Below are positions 15,798 through 25,123 of a stretch of DNA of 36,206 nt, piece after piece. Within the stretch, counting starts at the first letter, position 1. Every line of letters begins with the position of its first letter. The notes below the pieces were generated by a model. The model was given only the letters and a program-made list of their open reading frames with translations. It was not told where the DNA came from and ran no database searches. The stretch is taken from positions 1 to 36,206 of the forward strand of contig CALYPF010000020.1 in the NCBI GenBank assembly GCA_945271245.1, read 5' to 3'. The position numbers were made by a program, and so were the translations under genes. The stretch is from an uncultured Enterobacteriaceae bacterium (GTDB lineage Bacteria > Pseudomonadota > Gammaproteobacteria > Enterobacterales > Enterobacteriaceae).

Positions 15798-15984
15798 GCA
15801 GAAAGTAAAAAATCCAGTATAGATCAATAATCGATCGGCAAACTGTGTCAGGCTAACCGACCGACTTCTTGATATTCCGCCGTTTACTCTAACGCTGAGC
15901 GCCGTGCTGCTGCCTGAATCAGGCGGGCTACTCGCTTCTTCACCCTATGCTACCCGAGCCTCCAGCCCGGGAAGGAGACTGACG

Positions 15985-17130
15985 ATGCTATTAAAAACAG
16001 TATTGCTGACTGCGGCGCTGGCAGCCAGCGCGCCGCTTATGGCGCAAACGCAATTTGCCTGGGTAGGAACATATCAACCTAACGGCGAAGGCGTTTACCG
16101 CTTTCAGTGGGATGCAAAAACCGGCGCGCTAAGCCATCGCACGCTGGTCAGTCAACTTCCTAACGCCGCGCAGCTAACCGCCTCTGCCGACGGGCGCACA
16201 CTTTACGTAGGCAGCGAGGCCAAACCAGGCATTATTCAGGCGTGGCGTATCGGCGCAGACGGCGCGCTTAGCGCATTGAATCAGGTCTCTTCCAAAGGCG
16301 ATGGTCCGGTATATCTCACATTAACGCCGAATGGCCGTCATCTACTGGTCGCCAACTATATCAGCGGCTCCGTTACGGTTTTGCCGGTGAAGGCGGATGG
16401 CAGTTTGGGTGACGCGACCGACGTACAGCAGCATCAGGGCGAACCCGGCGCGGCGAAACCCGCAGCGGCGGCTGAAGGCAGCTTTGCCGTTAGCGATCAT
16501 AACGGGCCGCATGCGCACATGATAGACGCCGACCCGCAGGGAAAATATGTGTTTGCCACTAATTTAGGCCTGGATCGTATTTATCAATATCGTCTGGACG
16601 ATACCGCCGGCAAACTTATTCCAAACTCGCCGCCGTGGATCCCGGCCTCATCGGCGGGAGCTGGCCCGCGCCACTTTGTATTCTCATCGCAGGGCGACCG
16701 ACTCTGGCTGGTTAATGAGGAAGCATCAACGCTGACGGGATATCGCCTGGACAGAGCGACGGGAAAGCTGCATGAAGAGCAAAGCTGGAATACCCTGCCG
16801 GCGCGCTTCAAAGGCACCAGCTTTGCCGCCGGCCTGGCGCTGAGTGACGATGGAAAACAGCTCTATGTTGCTAATCGATTACACAATAGCATTGCGCATT
16901 TTCGCGTTAACGGCGATAAGCTAGTCTATCAGGAAGAAATATGGACGCGTGGCGACTACCCGCGCACGATAACATTGGCTCCCGGCGGGCGCTGGCTATA
17001 TGCCATGAATCAGCGCAGTGACAACATTACGCGTTTTCGGGTTCTGCCGGAGAGCGGCAAACTCCGCTTTATTAACGATTATACGCCTGTCGGAGGCCCC
17101 TCTCAGATGGTGATAACGCCGCTGCGCTAA
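15985..17130 (+). CDS. Exported lactonase-family beta-propeller protein
   Basis: This 381-residue protein resembles the YbhE/6-phosphogluconolactonase-type seven-bladed beta-propellers: repeated blade motifs such as LTASADGRTLYVGSE, LTLTPNGRHLLVANY and LALSDDGKQLYVANR recur along its length. Unlike cytosolic YbhE it starts with a signal peptide, MLLKTVLLTAALAASAPLMA, with likely cleavage before QTQFAW, so it should act in the periplasm. The ATG at 15985 follows AAGGAG; the frame is open from 15904. It ends 25 bases before the activator gene, implying one operon. A periplasmic lactonase could open an aldonolactone before uptake by the adjacent system; the activity itself is family-based inference. 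Confidence 0.85.
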   Translation: MLLKTVLLTAALAASAPLMAQTQFAWVGTYQPNGEGVYRFQWDAKTGALSHRTLVSQLPNAAQLTASADGRTLYVGSEAKPGIIQAWRIGADGALSALNQVSSKGDGPVYLTLTPNGRHLLVANYISGSVTVLPVKADGSLGDATDVQQHQGEPGAAKPAAAAEGSFAVSDHNGPHAHMIDADPQGKYVFATNLGLDRIYQYRLDDTAGKLIPNSPPWIPASSAGAGPRHFVFSSQGDRLWLVNEEASTLTGYRLDRATGKLHEEQSWNTLPARFKGTSFAAGLALSDDGKQLYVANRLHNSIAHFRVNGDKLVYQEEIWTRGDYPRTITLAPGGRWLYAMNQRSDNITRFRVLPESGKLRFINDYTPVGGPSQMVITPLR

Positions 17131-17155
17131 GAGGTTTTTATCAGAGGAAACAGAA

Positions 17156-19066
17156 GTGCGATTCCCGAATCAACGCCTGGCTCACCTGTTTGAGCTGCTG
17201 CAAAATGAGCCCCTGCCTCAGGACGAGCTGGCTCGTCGGCTCGGCGTGTCTACCCGAACCGTGCGTGCGGATATCACTGCCCTGAACGCGCTGTTGCAGC
17301 ATCACGGTGCGCAATTCATCCTAAGCCGTGGCGAAGGTTATCGACTCAACGTTGAGGATGAACAGCGCTTCGCTGCGCTGCGGGCCGCGCCTGCCCGGCA
17401 GCAGCGTATCCCTCGCACGGCATCCGAGCGGGTTCAGCATCTGCTGGTGCGCTTTTTAACCTCGGCTTTTTCGCTCAAGCTGGAAGATTTGGCCGAAGCC
17501 TGGTTCGTCAGCCGCGCCACGTTGCAGAATGATATGGCGGAGGTTCGTGAGCACTTCAACCGCTACAATTTGACCATTGAGACGCGCCCGCGACACGGAA
17601 TGAAGCTATTTGGCAGCGAAATGGCGATCCGCGCCTGCCTGACTGATTTGCTGTGGCAAATTTGGCAGCTAGACAACGCCAATACGCTGCTGACGGAAGA
17701 GGCGCTAACGCCGGGCGCGCTGGCACAGGTAGCGCTGTCGGTACAGGAGAATTTTAGCCGCTATCATATCCGCATGACCGATGAGGGAGAGCAATTTATC
17801 TGCCTTTACTGCGCGGTTGCGGTGCGTAGAATCAGCGAAGGCTATCCGCTTTCCGGCTTTAAAGCCGATGAAGTAGAGCCATCGGTGCGGGATGCCGCCT
17901 ATGCCATTGCGGGCGTCATTCAGGATATGGCCGGGAAACCGATTTCAAAATCGGAGAAAAACTGGCTGTGCGTGCATATCGCCGCGCGTCAAATTCAGGA
18001 AGTAGCACCCAGTGCGATAAATGCGGATGACGATGAGGCGCTGGTGGAGTACATCCTGAACTATATCAATACCCACTATAACTACAACTTATTGACCGAT
18101 GAACAACTGCGGGCGGATCTGCTGACCCATATTAAAACGATGATTACCCGGGTTCGCTATCAAATTAATTTGCCCAATCCGCTGCTCGACAATATCAAAC
18201 AGCATTATCCACTGGCCTGGGATATGACGCTGGCCGCCGTTTCAAGCTGGGGTAAATATACGCCGTACACCATTAATGAAAATGAAGTGGGATTTCTGGT
18301 GTTGCACATCGGCGTGGGGCTGGAGCGCCATTACAATATTGGTTATCAGCGTCAGCCGCACGTGGTGCTGGTGTGCGACACCGGTAACTCGACGGTGCGA
18401 ATGATACAGGCAATGCTGCTGCGCAAATATCCTCAGCTTGAAGTTACCCGCATTATCTCCCTGCGCGACTATGAACAACTGACGAGCGTAGAAGAAGATT
18501 TTGTGATTTCAACGGCGCGGGTGTCTGAAAAAGATAAACCGGTGGTTATCATGTCTCCGTTTCCAACGGAGTATCAGCTGGAGCAAATCGGGCGCCTGGT
18601 GTTGGTGGATCGCACGCGCCCGTGGATGCTGGAAAAGTACTTCGATGCCCAGCATTTTCGCATCATCAACCAGCCAATAACCCAGGAAGCGCTATTTAGT
18701 GAACTGTGCGCGCAGCTTAAAGCCGAAGGCTACGTGGATGACGCCTTTTTACCTTCCGTCGTGGAGCGCGAAGCCATCGTCAGCACCATGCTGGGTGAAG
18801 GCATTGCGCTGCCTCACTCGCTGGGGTTGCTGGCACAGCGCACGGTGGTTTACACCGTACTTGCGCCGCAGGGCATTGCCTGGGGCGACGAAATTGCGCA
18901 CGTCATTTTCCTGCTGGCGATCAGTAAAAGCGAGTATGAAGAGGCGATTGCTATCTACGATCTGTTCGTTACCTTTTTACGTGAGCGAGCCACCGCGCGC
19001 CTGCGCGACTGCCGCGATTTTGCGGAGTTTAAAACGGTGGCGATGGACTCTCTGAGCCGCTTTTAG
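17156..19066 (+). CDS. BglG/MtlR-family transcriptional activator with PTS EIIB and EIIA domains
   Basis: The 636-residue protein has the full layout of a LicR/MtlR-type activator. A first helix-turn-helix (LARRLGVSTRTVRADI, about residues 25-40) is followed by a second (LAEAWFVSRATLQNDM, about 112-127). PRD1 (about 185-285) has His274. PRD2 (about 295-395) has His325 and His384. An EIIB-like domain follows with Cys407 in VLVCDTGNST, then an EIIA-like domain with His554 in GIALPHSLG. PRD1 lacks the first histidine; Tyr218-Cys219 stand in its place. The start is GTG behind AGAGGAAA. Such proteins activate transcription when phosphorylation by HPr and EII components signals substrate, so it probably controls the upstream operon through the palindrome at 10120-10139. 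Confidence 0.93.
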   Translation: MRFPNQRLAHLFELLQNEPLPQDELARRLGVSTRTVRADITALNALLQHHGAQFILSRGEGYRLNVEDEQRFAALRAAPARQQRIPRTASERVQHLLVRFLTSAFSLKLEDLAEAWFVSRATLQNDMAEVREHFNRYNLTIETRPRHGMKLFGSEMAIRACLTDLLWQIWQLDNANTLLTEEALTPGALAQVALSVQENFSRYHIRMTDEGEQFICLYCAVAVRRISEGYPLSGFKADEVEPSVRDAAYAIAGVIQDMAGKPISKSEKNWLCVHIAARQIQEVAPSAINADDDEALVEYILNYINTHYNYNLLTDEQLRADLLTHIKTMITRVRYQINLPNPLLDNIKQHYPLAWDMTLAAVSSWGKYTPYTINENEVGFLVLHIGVGLERHYNIGYQRQPHVVLVCDTGNSTVRMIQAMLLRKYPQLEVTRIISLRDYEQLTSVEEDFVISTARVSEKDKPVVIMSPFPTEYQLEQIGRLVLVDRTRPWMLEKYFDAQHFRIINQPITQEALFSELCAQLKAEGYVDDAFLPSVVEREAIVSTMLGEGIALPHSLGLLAQRTVVYTVLAPQGIAWGDEIAHVIFLLAISKSEYEEAIAIYDLFVTFLRERATARLRDCRDFAEFKTVAMDSLSRF

Positions 19067-19193
19067 ACACCGACGCGACGCGCCTTGCATTAATGAACGC
19101 CAAAAAGCCCGTTAGCAGGAAAACGCTGCGAGTGGGGCAGGGAAACGTTACGCCCTCTGTCGGGATTGCTAAATTCGCGAAGCCGTGAACTGA

Positions 19194-19224
19194 CCGGAGA
19201 AAGGCTATCTCCGGCCGGTATTTT
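19194..19224 (+). terminator. Probable terminator after the activator gene
   Basis: CCGGAGA (19194-19200) pairs with TCTCCGG (19208-19214) over a seven-base loop; CCGGTATTTT follows. It lies between two convergent genes, the activator and yhbW, and could serve as the terminator for the activator transcript. The T-run is short and offset by CCGGTA, so strength is uncertain. Confidence 0.5.
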
Positions 19225-19272
19225 ATCGCGCGGCGCCAGGGACAGAGCGGCGGGCAGGGCGCTGCGGGTTGA

Positions 19273-20286
19273 TTAATCTAACAGCATCTCTCGCGCCTGC
19301 ATGGCCAGTTCAAACGAGCGCAGGCGCGCTTCATCATCGAATATTTGCCCGTTGACCATAATCTCGTCGGCGGCGGTTTCATTCAGCACCGCCTGCAGGC
19401 CGTGCGCGATTTGTACTTTATCACCCACCAGCGACATGCTCAGCGCTTGCTCAACGCCATACTGTTCGGCATGGCTCCAGATATCGGCCATATTGCCGCA
19501 CGGCGGCGGCAGCTGATTATTTTCCCCTCGGCGCAGCTTAACGAAGGCCTGCTGCATTGAGGTAAACAAATACTCAGCTTCACGGCAGGTATCCGCGGCG
19601 ACAATATTGATACACACCGTGGCATAGGGTTTTTCGAGACGCTCGGAAGGGCGGAACTGGCTGCGATACATCGCCAGCGCCTGAAGTAGCATATCCGGAG
19701 CAAAGTGCGAGGCAAAGGCGAAGGGTAAACCCATTTGCGCGGCTAGTTGAGCGCTATACAGGCTTGATCCCAACAGCCAGACGGGAACCCGCGCGCCGTA
19801 ACCCGGCACCGGGCGCACCGCAGGCTGGGGATCCAGGGCATCGAACCATTCCACCAGCTGTGCGACATCATGCGGAAAATTGTCCGCTTCCGGCTGATGC
19901 ATGTGCCGGCGTAGCGCCATCATGGTGCGGCGATCGCTGCCTGGCGCACGGCCAATGCCCAGATCGATACGCCCCGGATACAGCGCTTCCAGGGTACCAA
20001 ACTGTTCGGCGATAATAAGCGGCGCGTGGTTGGGTAACATGATACCACCTGCGCCGAGGCGCAGCGTTTGCGTATGAGCGGCTAAATGGCCGATAAGCAC
20101 AGACGTCGCCGCGCTGGCAATTCCCGTCATGTTGTGGTGCTCCGCCAGCCAGTAGCGGTGATAACCGAGTTTTTCCGCCCGCTGCGCCAAATCGCGCGAG
20201 CGCTGAAAGGCGTGCTGTACGTCAGCGTTTTGCGGGATCGGGGCGAGATCCAGCACGGAAAAGGGAATGGCGGTGGTGTTAGGCAT
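19273..20286 (-). CDS. yhbW: Luciferase-like flavin monooxygenase YhbW
   Basis: YhbW is a bacterial-luciferase-family, FMN-dependent monooxygenase-like protein of unknown substrate. The 337-residue product closely follows the E. coli protein throughout, including [11 protein letters not shown] near the start, [41 protein letters not shown] and the C-terminal [14 protein letters not shown] chose the ATG at 20286, with GGGAG upstream on the minus strand; the frame is open from 20316. It is followed on the far side by the accessory mdc and DUF431x region rather than by mtr, its neighbour in E. coli K-12. Confidence 0.94.
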   Translation of the reverse strand: MPNTTAIPFSVLDLAPIPQNADVQHAFQRSRDLAQRAEKLGYHRYWLAEHHNMTGIASAATSVLIGHLAAHTQTLRLGAGGIMLPNHAPLIIAEQFGTLEALYPGRIDLGIGRAPGSDRRTMMALRRHMHQPEADNFPHDVAQLVEWFDALDPQPAVRPVPGYGARVPVWLLGSSLYSAQLAAQMGLPFAFASHFAPDMLLQALAMYRSQFRPSERLEKPYATVCINIVAADTCREAEYLFTSMQQAFVKLRRGENNQLPPPCGNMADIWSHAEQYGVEQALSMSLVGDKVQIAHGLQAVLNETAADEIMVNGQIFDDEARLRSFELAMQAREMLLD

Positions 20287-20336
20287 AGTGGCTCCCTGTG
20301 GATTCAACCGAGTCATTTTTCCAGGCTCGCCTGGCA

Positions 20337-20537
20337 GAATAGACCATAGTGCATGAAATGGCAGGGAATAACGTTAACAGGGCGAGCCTTTACGCTTCAG
20401 CCTTCAAGCGCCCGGCGCAGTCATTTTCCTTTAGCGCACCGGGCGATGCGCGTTAGAAAAAATTATGCGCCGGGCGTAACAATACGCTGATATCGACAGA
20501 GAAAGTGCCCGTGAGAGATAGGGCGCTTTCCCGCAGA
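20337..20537 (-). terminator. Structured gap between ubiV and yhbW with a terminator
   Basis: On the minus strand, GAAAGCGCCC (20530-20521) pairs with GGGCACTTTC (20510-20501), with one wobble, over a ten-base loop and runs into TCT. This is a reasonable terminator for ubiUV. Nearby, CGCCCGG at 20410-20416 can pair with CCGGGCG at 20440-20446, and a third copy of GCCGGGCG lies at 20470-20477. This clustering resembles an extragenic palindromic element. No gene is visible in this gap. Confidence 0.5.
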
Positions 20538-21419
20538 TTACGCCTGCTGCAGCTCCAGCCCCGGCACGCGCCGCCAGTAGCCATTACATTCCGACTGAGC
20601 GGTGAGCGGTAGCGGAGCCTGACCGGCCTCATTGGCGCGAAATGCGTCAATAACGGCCAGGCTCTCTTTCCCCTGCGGCGAAATGCGAACGATATCCACC
20701 AGCCCCTGCATTGAAGTTAATTCATTGCCCAAATTGTAAATGTAGCCGCTCATGGTCTGAACGCCGTTGAGGGTAAAAACTTGCTGCTGTTCCTGAGAGC
20801 GCATAGGGCGCCCGTTGGGATAGTTGATGCAGCAGGTTTCGCATTCATCCTTGGCCCGATTTTCCGAGCGTGCGGTAAAACAGCGCGCGGAGTAGGCCAG
20901 CGGTAGGTGCCCATAGCTGAAGACTTCCACCTCAAATTGATTGCGGATGCCTAATTCATCGCACTGTGCGAGCATATTGGCCAGCCAGTCGCGAGATAAT
21001 TCTACCGGCATGCACCAGCGCGTCATTCCCTGTTTGAGCAACAGGCGCAGCGTCACTGCGTTATAACAATTTAGCGCGGGGCCGGCGACAAAGGGTAGGT
21101 GGCGTTCGGCGGCCATATTCACGACGCCAAGATCGTTCGCTTCAATCAAAAACTCACCGTTTTCAACATAGCGCTTTAGCTCGCCGAGCTCCGAAGATGC
21201 CTGCACCAGCGCCAGCGTGGAAAGGGCTACCTGCTTACCGGCCGCCGCCAGCGCTGCGGCCATTTCCAGCCAGTCGCCGGTTTTTGTCGCACGACGCTTG
21301 CTGCACACAGTTTCGCCCAGATAGATAATGTCGGCGCTGCTGCGCGCTGCGGCGCTATAGAAATCGGATAGCGTCTCTTTCGACCAGTACCAGAGCACCG
21401 GCCCCATAGAGTATTTCAT
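20538..21419 (-). CDS. ubiV: Oxygen-independent ubiquinone hydroxylation protein UbiV
   Basis: UbiV works with UbiU and UbiT in the anaerobic pathway that hydroxylates the ubiquinone ring without oxygen. It is a U32-peptidase-family protein holding a 4Fe-4S cluster. The four ligand cysteines known for E. coli UbiV are present at the same positions: Cys39, Cys180, Cys193 and Cys197. The ATG at 21419 has AGGAGAT upstream and gives 293 residues starting MKYSMGPVLWYW; the frame extends six codons further upstream. It lies eight bases after ubiU in one operon. Confidence 0.96.
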   Translation of the reverse strand: MKYSMGPVLWYWSKETLSDFYSAAARSSADIIYLGETVCSKRRATKTGDWLEMAAALAAAGKQVALSTLALVQASSELGELKRYVENGEFLIEANDLGVVNMAAERHLPFVAGPALNCYNAVTLRLLLKQGMTRWCMPVELSRDWLANMLAQCDELGIRNQFEVEVFSYGHLPLAYSARCFTARSENRAKDECETCCINYPNGRPMRSQEQQQVFTLNGVQTMSGYIYNLGNELTSMQGLVDIVRISPQGKESLAVIDAFRANEAGQAPLPLTAQSECNGYWRRVPGLELQQA

Positions 21420-21427
21420 GAGATCTC

Positions 21428-22423
21428 CTACTGCCATTTTCGGTGATATGCGCCAAGAGTTGTTTGGGTGCCTTCAGCCATAGCGCCAAGCGCTTCCATC
21501 CAGGCCGGCTGTGGCGTAAAGCGCTGGGGATCGGCAATACAGCGATCGATAGCCTGGCGCCAGACTTTTGCAACCTGGCTTACATAAGCCGGGCTGCGCT
21601 GGCGCCCTTCAATTTTTACCGAAGCAATGCCGGCGTTAAGAAGCTCCGGCAGCAGTTCCAGCGTGTTCAGGCTGGTGGGTTCTTCCAGCGCATGATAGGG
21701 CGTGTCGTCCACCAGATAGCGACCTTTACATAGCGTGGGGTAGCCTGCATTCTCCCCTTCTCGGTAGCGATCGATAAGCACATCATTCAGGCGTGATTCC
21801 AGACCATCACCCGTTTGCTGCCAGCGCACAAAGCGCGCCGGGGAGCAGGCGCCGACGGTATTCGGCGACTCACCGGTAAGATAAGATGACAGATAGCAGC
21901 GCCCTTCCGCCATAATGCACAGGCTGCCGAAAGCGAATACTTCCAGCGGAACCGGCGTGACGCGCGCCAGTTGCTTCACCTGATGAATCGATAACACGCG
22001 CGGCAGCACAACGCGCGCGACGTCAAAATGATTTTTATAGAAACGAATGGCTTCTTCATTGGTGGTAGAGGCCTGCACGGAAACGTGGCGCTCCAGATTA
22101 GGGTAACGTTCTGCCGCGTATTCCAGCATGGCGAGATCGGCAAGAATTAACGCATCGGCGCCCAGTTGCGCAGCCATATCGACGGCGCGCTGCCAGCGCG
22201 CATAGCCATCCGGGTGTGCGAAGGTGTTAATCGCAATATGCAATTTACGGCGATGCTGATGCACGAAGCTAACGGCTTCCTGCAGGCGCTTTTCGTTGAA
22301 GTTCAGGCCGGCAAAATGGCGGGCGTTGGTATCGTCTTTCAGGCCGATATATACCGCATCAGCGCCGTTTTCAATGGCCGCCTTTAACGCCGGAAGATTT
22401 CCGGCAGGGCAAAGCAATTCCAT
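21428..22423 (-). CDS. ubiU: Oxygen-independent ubiquinone hydroxylation protein UbiU
   Basis: UbiU is the U32-family partner of UbiV; the heterodimer binds two 4Fe-4S clusters and replaces the oxygen-dependent hydroxylases under anoxia. The 331-residue protein equals the E. coli length and has the cluster cysteines at Cys169, Cys176, Cys193 and Cys232. It is transcribed divergently from ubiT across a 225-base gap that presumably holds both promoters. In E. coli these genes respond to FNR; I could not find a convincing two-half FNR site here by eye. Confidence 0.96.
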   Translation of the reverse strand: MELLCPAGNLPALKAAIENGADAVYIGLKDDTNARHFAGLNFNEKRLQEAVSFVHQHRRKLHIAINTFAHPDGYARWQRAVDMAAQLGADALILADLAMLEYAAERYPNLERHVSVQASTTNEEAIRFYKNHFDVARVVLPRVLSIHQVKQLARVTPVPLEVFAFGSLCIMAEGRCYLSSYLTGESPNTVGACSPARFVRWQQTGDGLESRLNDVLIDRYREGENAGYPTLCKGRYLVDDTPYHALEEPTSLNTLELLPELLNAGIASVKIEGRQRSPAYVSQVAKVWRQAIDRCIADPQRFTPQPAWMEALGAMAEGTQTTLGAYHRKWQ

Positions 22424-22648
22424 AATGTATCCTGAATTCTCGGGAAGGGTGTGCGCCGTAGCGCGGCGCGAAATTGTTAATGAAGCGTGATTTTAGTTAA
22501 CCATTCGTCTGTACTTTTTGATTTAAGGCAGTTAATCGCGTATTGGTGTTACTCATGGCACTGGAAGCGTAATTGTTGATTTGAACTGCTATGCCTGCCG
22601 CATGATATGGCACAATAGCGGCACTAATTTTCTCAAGGAGTAAAGCCC

Positions 22649-23173
22649 GTGTTGGATAAACTGCGTTCTCGTCTGGTGCGTACAGGGCCGTCGCTGATAA
22701 AAACCCCGGTGCGCCTTACCCCCTTTGGGATCAAGCGTCAGTTACTGGAGCAAGTATTGGGATGGCAGTTTCGTCAGGCTCTGGAAGATGGCGAACTGGA
22801 CTTTCTGGAAGGACACTGGCTGCATATCGATGTCCGTGATATTGGGTTAAGTTGGTTCACCTCCGTACAAAATAACCGGCTGGTAGTGTGCGAATCGGCG
22901 CAGGCGGATGTCAGCTTCAGCGCTGATGCCAACGATCTACTGCTTATCGCCGCGCGTAAACAGGATCCCGATACGCTTTTTTTCCAGCGTCGCCTGGTTA
23001 TCGAGGGTGATACGGAATTGGGGCTATATGTAAAAAACCTGATGGATGCTATCGATCTGGATACCATGCCCGCACCGCTGCGCGCGCTGTTGATGCAGCT
23101 TGCGGGTTTTGTCGAGGCGGGCCTTAAAACAGCGCCCGACAGACATCAAACCTCGGTAGGTGAGATATGCTGA
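22649..23173 (+). CDS. ubiT: Ubiquinone accessory factor UbiT (SCP2 domain)
   Basis: UbiT is the SCP2 lipid-carrier protein of the oxygen-independent ubiquinone pathway, the anaerobic counterpart of UbiJ. The 174-residue product opens MLDKLRSRLVRTGPSLIKTP and contains the SCP2 region (about residues 45-140) seen in E. coli YhbT. The start is GTG with AAGGAG at 22635-22640. Its last seven bases overlap the yhbS start, so the two are co-transcribed. Confidence 0.94.
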   Translation: MLDKLRSRLVRTGPSLIKTPVRLTPFGIKRQLLEQVLGWQFRQALEDGELDFLEGHWLHIDVRDIGLSWFTSVQNNRLVVCESAQADVSFSADANDLLLIAARKQDPDTLFFQRRLVIEGDTELGLYVKNLMDAIDLDTMPAPLRALLMQLAGFVEAGLKTAPDRHQTSVGEIC

Positions 23174-23670
23174 TTCGTGTGGAAATTCCTATTGATGCGC
23201 CCGGCATTGACGCTTTGCTGCGCCGGGCGTTTAACCGCGTCGATGAAGCGCAGTTAATTCATGACTTGCGCGAAGACGGTCAGTTAACGCTGGGCGCTGT
23301 CGCAACGGACGACGAAGGGCAAATTATCGGCTATGTCGCATTTAGCCCCGTGAGCGTTGCGGGTGAAGACCGACAGTGGGTGGGCTTAGCGCCGCTGGCA
23401 GTTGATGAACGCTGGCGGGGGCAGGGCATCGGTCGTCAGCTTGTTTACGACGGCCTGGATTCATTAAATGAATTTGGCTACGGCGCGGTGGTAGTCCTTG
23501 GCGACCCTGCGCTATACGCCCGGCTCGGGTTCGAACCCGCATTGCGCTATGGTTTAAGCTGTCGCTGGCCCGATTGTGAAACGCGTTTTCAGGTGCATCG
23601 TCTGGCGGATGATGCACTGGAAGGTGTAAGCGGCCGGGTAGAATACGCTGAACATTTTAACCGCTTTTAA
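23167..23670 (+). CDS. yhbS: GNAT-family N-acetyltransferase YhbS
   Basis: This 167-residue protein has the GNAT fold, with the acetyl-CoA binding motif A visible as [17 protein letters not shown] (about residues 77-93), followed by [22 protein letters not shown]. It corresponds to E. coli YhbS; the acceptor substrate is not established. The ATG lies inside the end of ubiT. Its 3' end overlaps the convergent yhbQ gene by 14 bases. Confidence 0.92.
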   Translation: MLIRVEIPIDAPGIDALLRRAFNRVDEAQLIHDLREDGQLTLGAVATDDEGQIIGYVAFSPVSVAGEDRQWVGLAPLAVDERWRGQGIGRQLVYDGLDSLNEFGYGAVVVLGDPALYARLGFEPALRYGLSCRWPDCETRFQVHRLADDALEGVSGRVEYAEHFNRF

Positions 23671-23944
23671 CCGCTGCCAGCACGGCGCTGAAGTATTTTT
23701 CATCGGCGATTAGTCGCTCTTTTTGCACGCGAGTGAGCTGCTTAATACGATATTCCACGCGCAGCGCCAGTGCGCGATCGCCAATCGGGTGAGAGAATAC
23801 CAGGCGTAGCATGCCCTGACCGCGCAGCGCTTTAGCGCCTTTTCCGGTTTGGTGCTCCCGTAGCCGACGCGCAACGTCGGTGGTAATACCGGTATATAGC
23901 CGGTTGCCTGCGGTGTGAAGGATATAGAGAGACCAGTTGGACAT
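23657..23944 (-). CDS. yhbQ: GIY-YIG nuclease-superfamily protein YhbQ
   Basis: This small protein of the UvrC/GIY-YIG nuclease superfamily has the signature [26 protein letters not shown] near the N-terminus; the diagnostic tyrosine/glycine pair occurs as LYI...YTG. The GKGAKALRG and [11 protein letters not shown] segments complete the fold as in E. coli YhbQ. I chose the ATG at 23944 (95 residues), since the extra N-terminal residues of the longer frame from 23986 have no counterpart. It is convergent with yhbS. Confidence 0.9.
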   Translation of the reverse strand: MSNWSLYILHTAGNRLYTGITTDVARRLREHQTGKGAKALRGQGMLRLVFSHPIGDRALALRVEYRIKQLTRVQKERLIADEKYFSAVLAAVKSG

Positions 23945-24046
23945 AACAAAGAGAGCGGCCAGTGTGTGAAAACGGTACTTTATCACACTTGCTTTTTATG
24001 GGGCTGCCCGAGCGTTGTCGTCGACATTGAATAGCGAGCCGCTACG

Positions 24047-24481
24047 ATGGATACCTTAAACCGTATTAGTCGCTGGCTAAAACGCCAGCATGTCGTCACC
24101 TACTGCGTTACGCAGGATAATACGCCGTGGTGCGCGAATGCGTTTTACCTCTACGATGCGCAGAGCGTCGCTTTTTATTTCCTCAGCGATCCCGGCACGC
24201 GGCATGGCAAAATGGCGGGGATACGGGCACCTGCCGCCGGCACGGTAAACGGGCAGCCGAAAACCATCGCATTAATTCGCGGCGTTCAGTTTAGCGGCGA
24301 ACTACGTTTACTTAGCGGCAATGAAGCGGCAATGAGGCTTGCCGCCTGGTATCGCCGCTTTCCTGCGGCACGGGCGATGTCGGCGCCGGTGTGGGAACTG
24401 CGAATCGATGAGCTAAAATTTACCGATAACACGTTAGGCTTTGGTAAAAAGCTTATCTGGGCGCGGGTATCAGGAGAGTAG
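24047..24481 (+). CDS. yhbP: UPF0306 family protein YhbP
   Basis: The 144-residue protein is like E. coli YhbP and has a split-barrel, flavin-reductase/PNPOx-like fold. Conserved stretches include the N-terminal [18 protein letters not shown], the [14 protein letters not shown] strand-turn and the C-terminal [16 protein letters not shown]. The function is not established. The 3' end overlaps the convergent yhbO gene by 12 bases. Confidence 0.92.
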   Translation: MDTLNRISRWLKRQHVVTYCVTQDNTPWCANAFYLYDAQSVAFYFLSDPGTRHGKMAGIRAPAAGTVNGQPKTIALIRGVQFSGELRLLSGNEAAMRLAAWYRRFPAARAMSAPVWELRIDELKFTDNTLGFGKKLIWARVSGE

Positions 24482-24985
24482 TTTTAGCATTTCCCGGTTA
24501 AACGCAGGTAAATCGTCCGGCGTGCGGCTAGTCACTATCTGCCCGTCATCGACCACTACTTCCCGGTCGTAAAAATCAACGCCCGCATTTTTCAAATCCA
24601 CGGCAATTGCGTTTACAGATGTCATTTTTCGGTTACGAACCACGTCTGCGCTGATAAGTAACTGCGGGCCGTGACAGATGGCAAATACCGGTTTGTGAGC
24701 GTTAACCATTTCACGAGTGAACTCAACAAACCGCTCGTCGGCGCGCAGGCTGTCCGGTGAATGACCGCCCGGCAGTAGCAGCGCATCGAAATCTTCAGAG
24801 CGACTTTCATCAATAGCGGCGTCAATGGTCACGGTGGCCTTGCCCTGTTTCCCGGTAATGGTTTTTCCGCGTTCGGTGTCGATGGTGACAACCTCATGGC
24901 CCGCCTGGCGCAGTGCATCTGCGGGTGAAGTGAATTCACTATCTTCAAATTCATCGGTAATGAGTACGGCGACTTTCTTGCTCAT
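24470..24985 (-). CDS. yhbO: DJ-1/PfpI-family protein YhbO (protein deglycase 2)
   Basis: YhbO belongs to the DJ-1/PfpI superfamily and has been linked to repair of glycated protein and nucleic acid and to stress resistance. The 171-residue protein carries the nucleophile elbow [10 protein letters not shown] with Cys104 and His105, and the acidic partner region ITDEFEDSE near residues 9-17. The ATG at 24985 follows AAGGAGG on the minus strand. It is transcribed divergently from yraR. Confidence 0.94.
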   Translation of the reverse strand: MSKKVAVLITDEFEDSEFTSPADALRQAGHEVVTIDTERGKTITGKQGKATVTIDAAIDESRSEDFDALLLPGGHSPDSLRADERFVEFTREMVNAHKPVFAICHGPQLLISADVVRNRKMTSVNAIAVDLKNAGVDFYDREVVVDDGQIVTSRTPDDLPAFNREMLKLLS

Positions 24986-25123
24986 GCGGCCTCCTTGAAA
25001 ACTGAGCGAAAAGAGGAGAAAACTGGCGAAACGCCAGCGTTATGGCAAATACTTATTTCTGAATCGATAAGCCTGGCGCATTTTGCGATTTTTTCCAGAC
25101 GGTAACTATCCATGGAGGCGATA

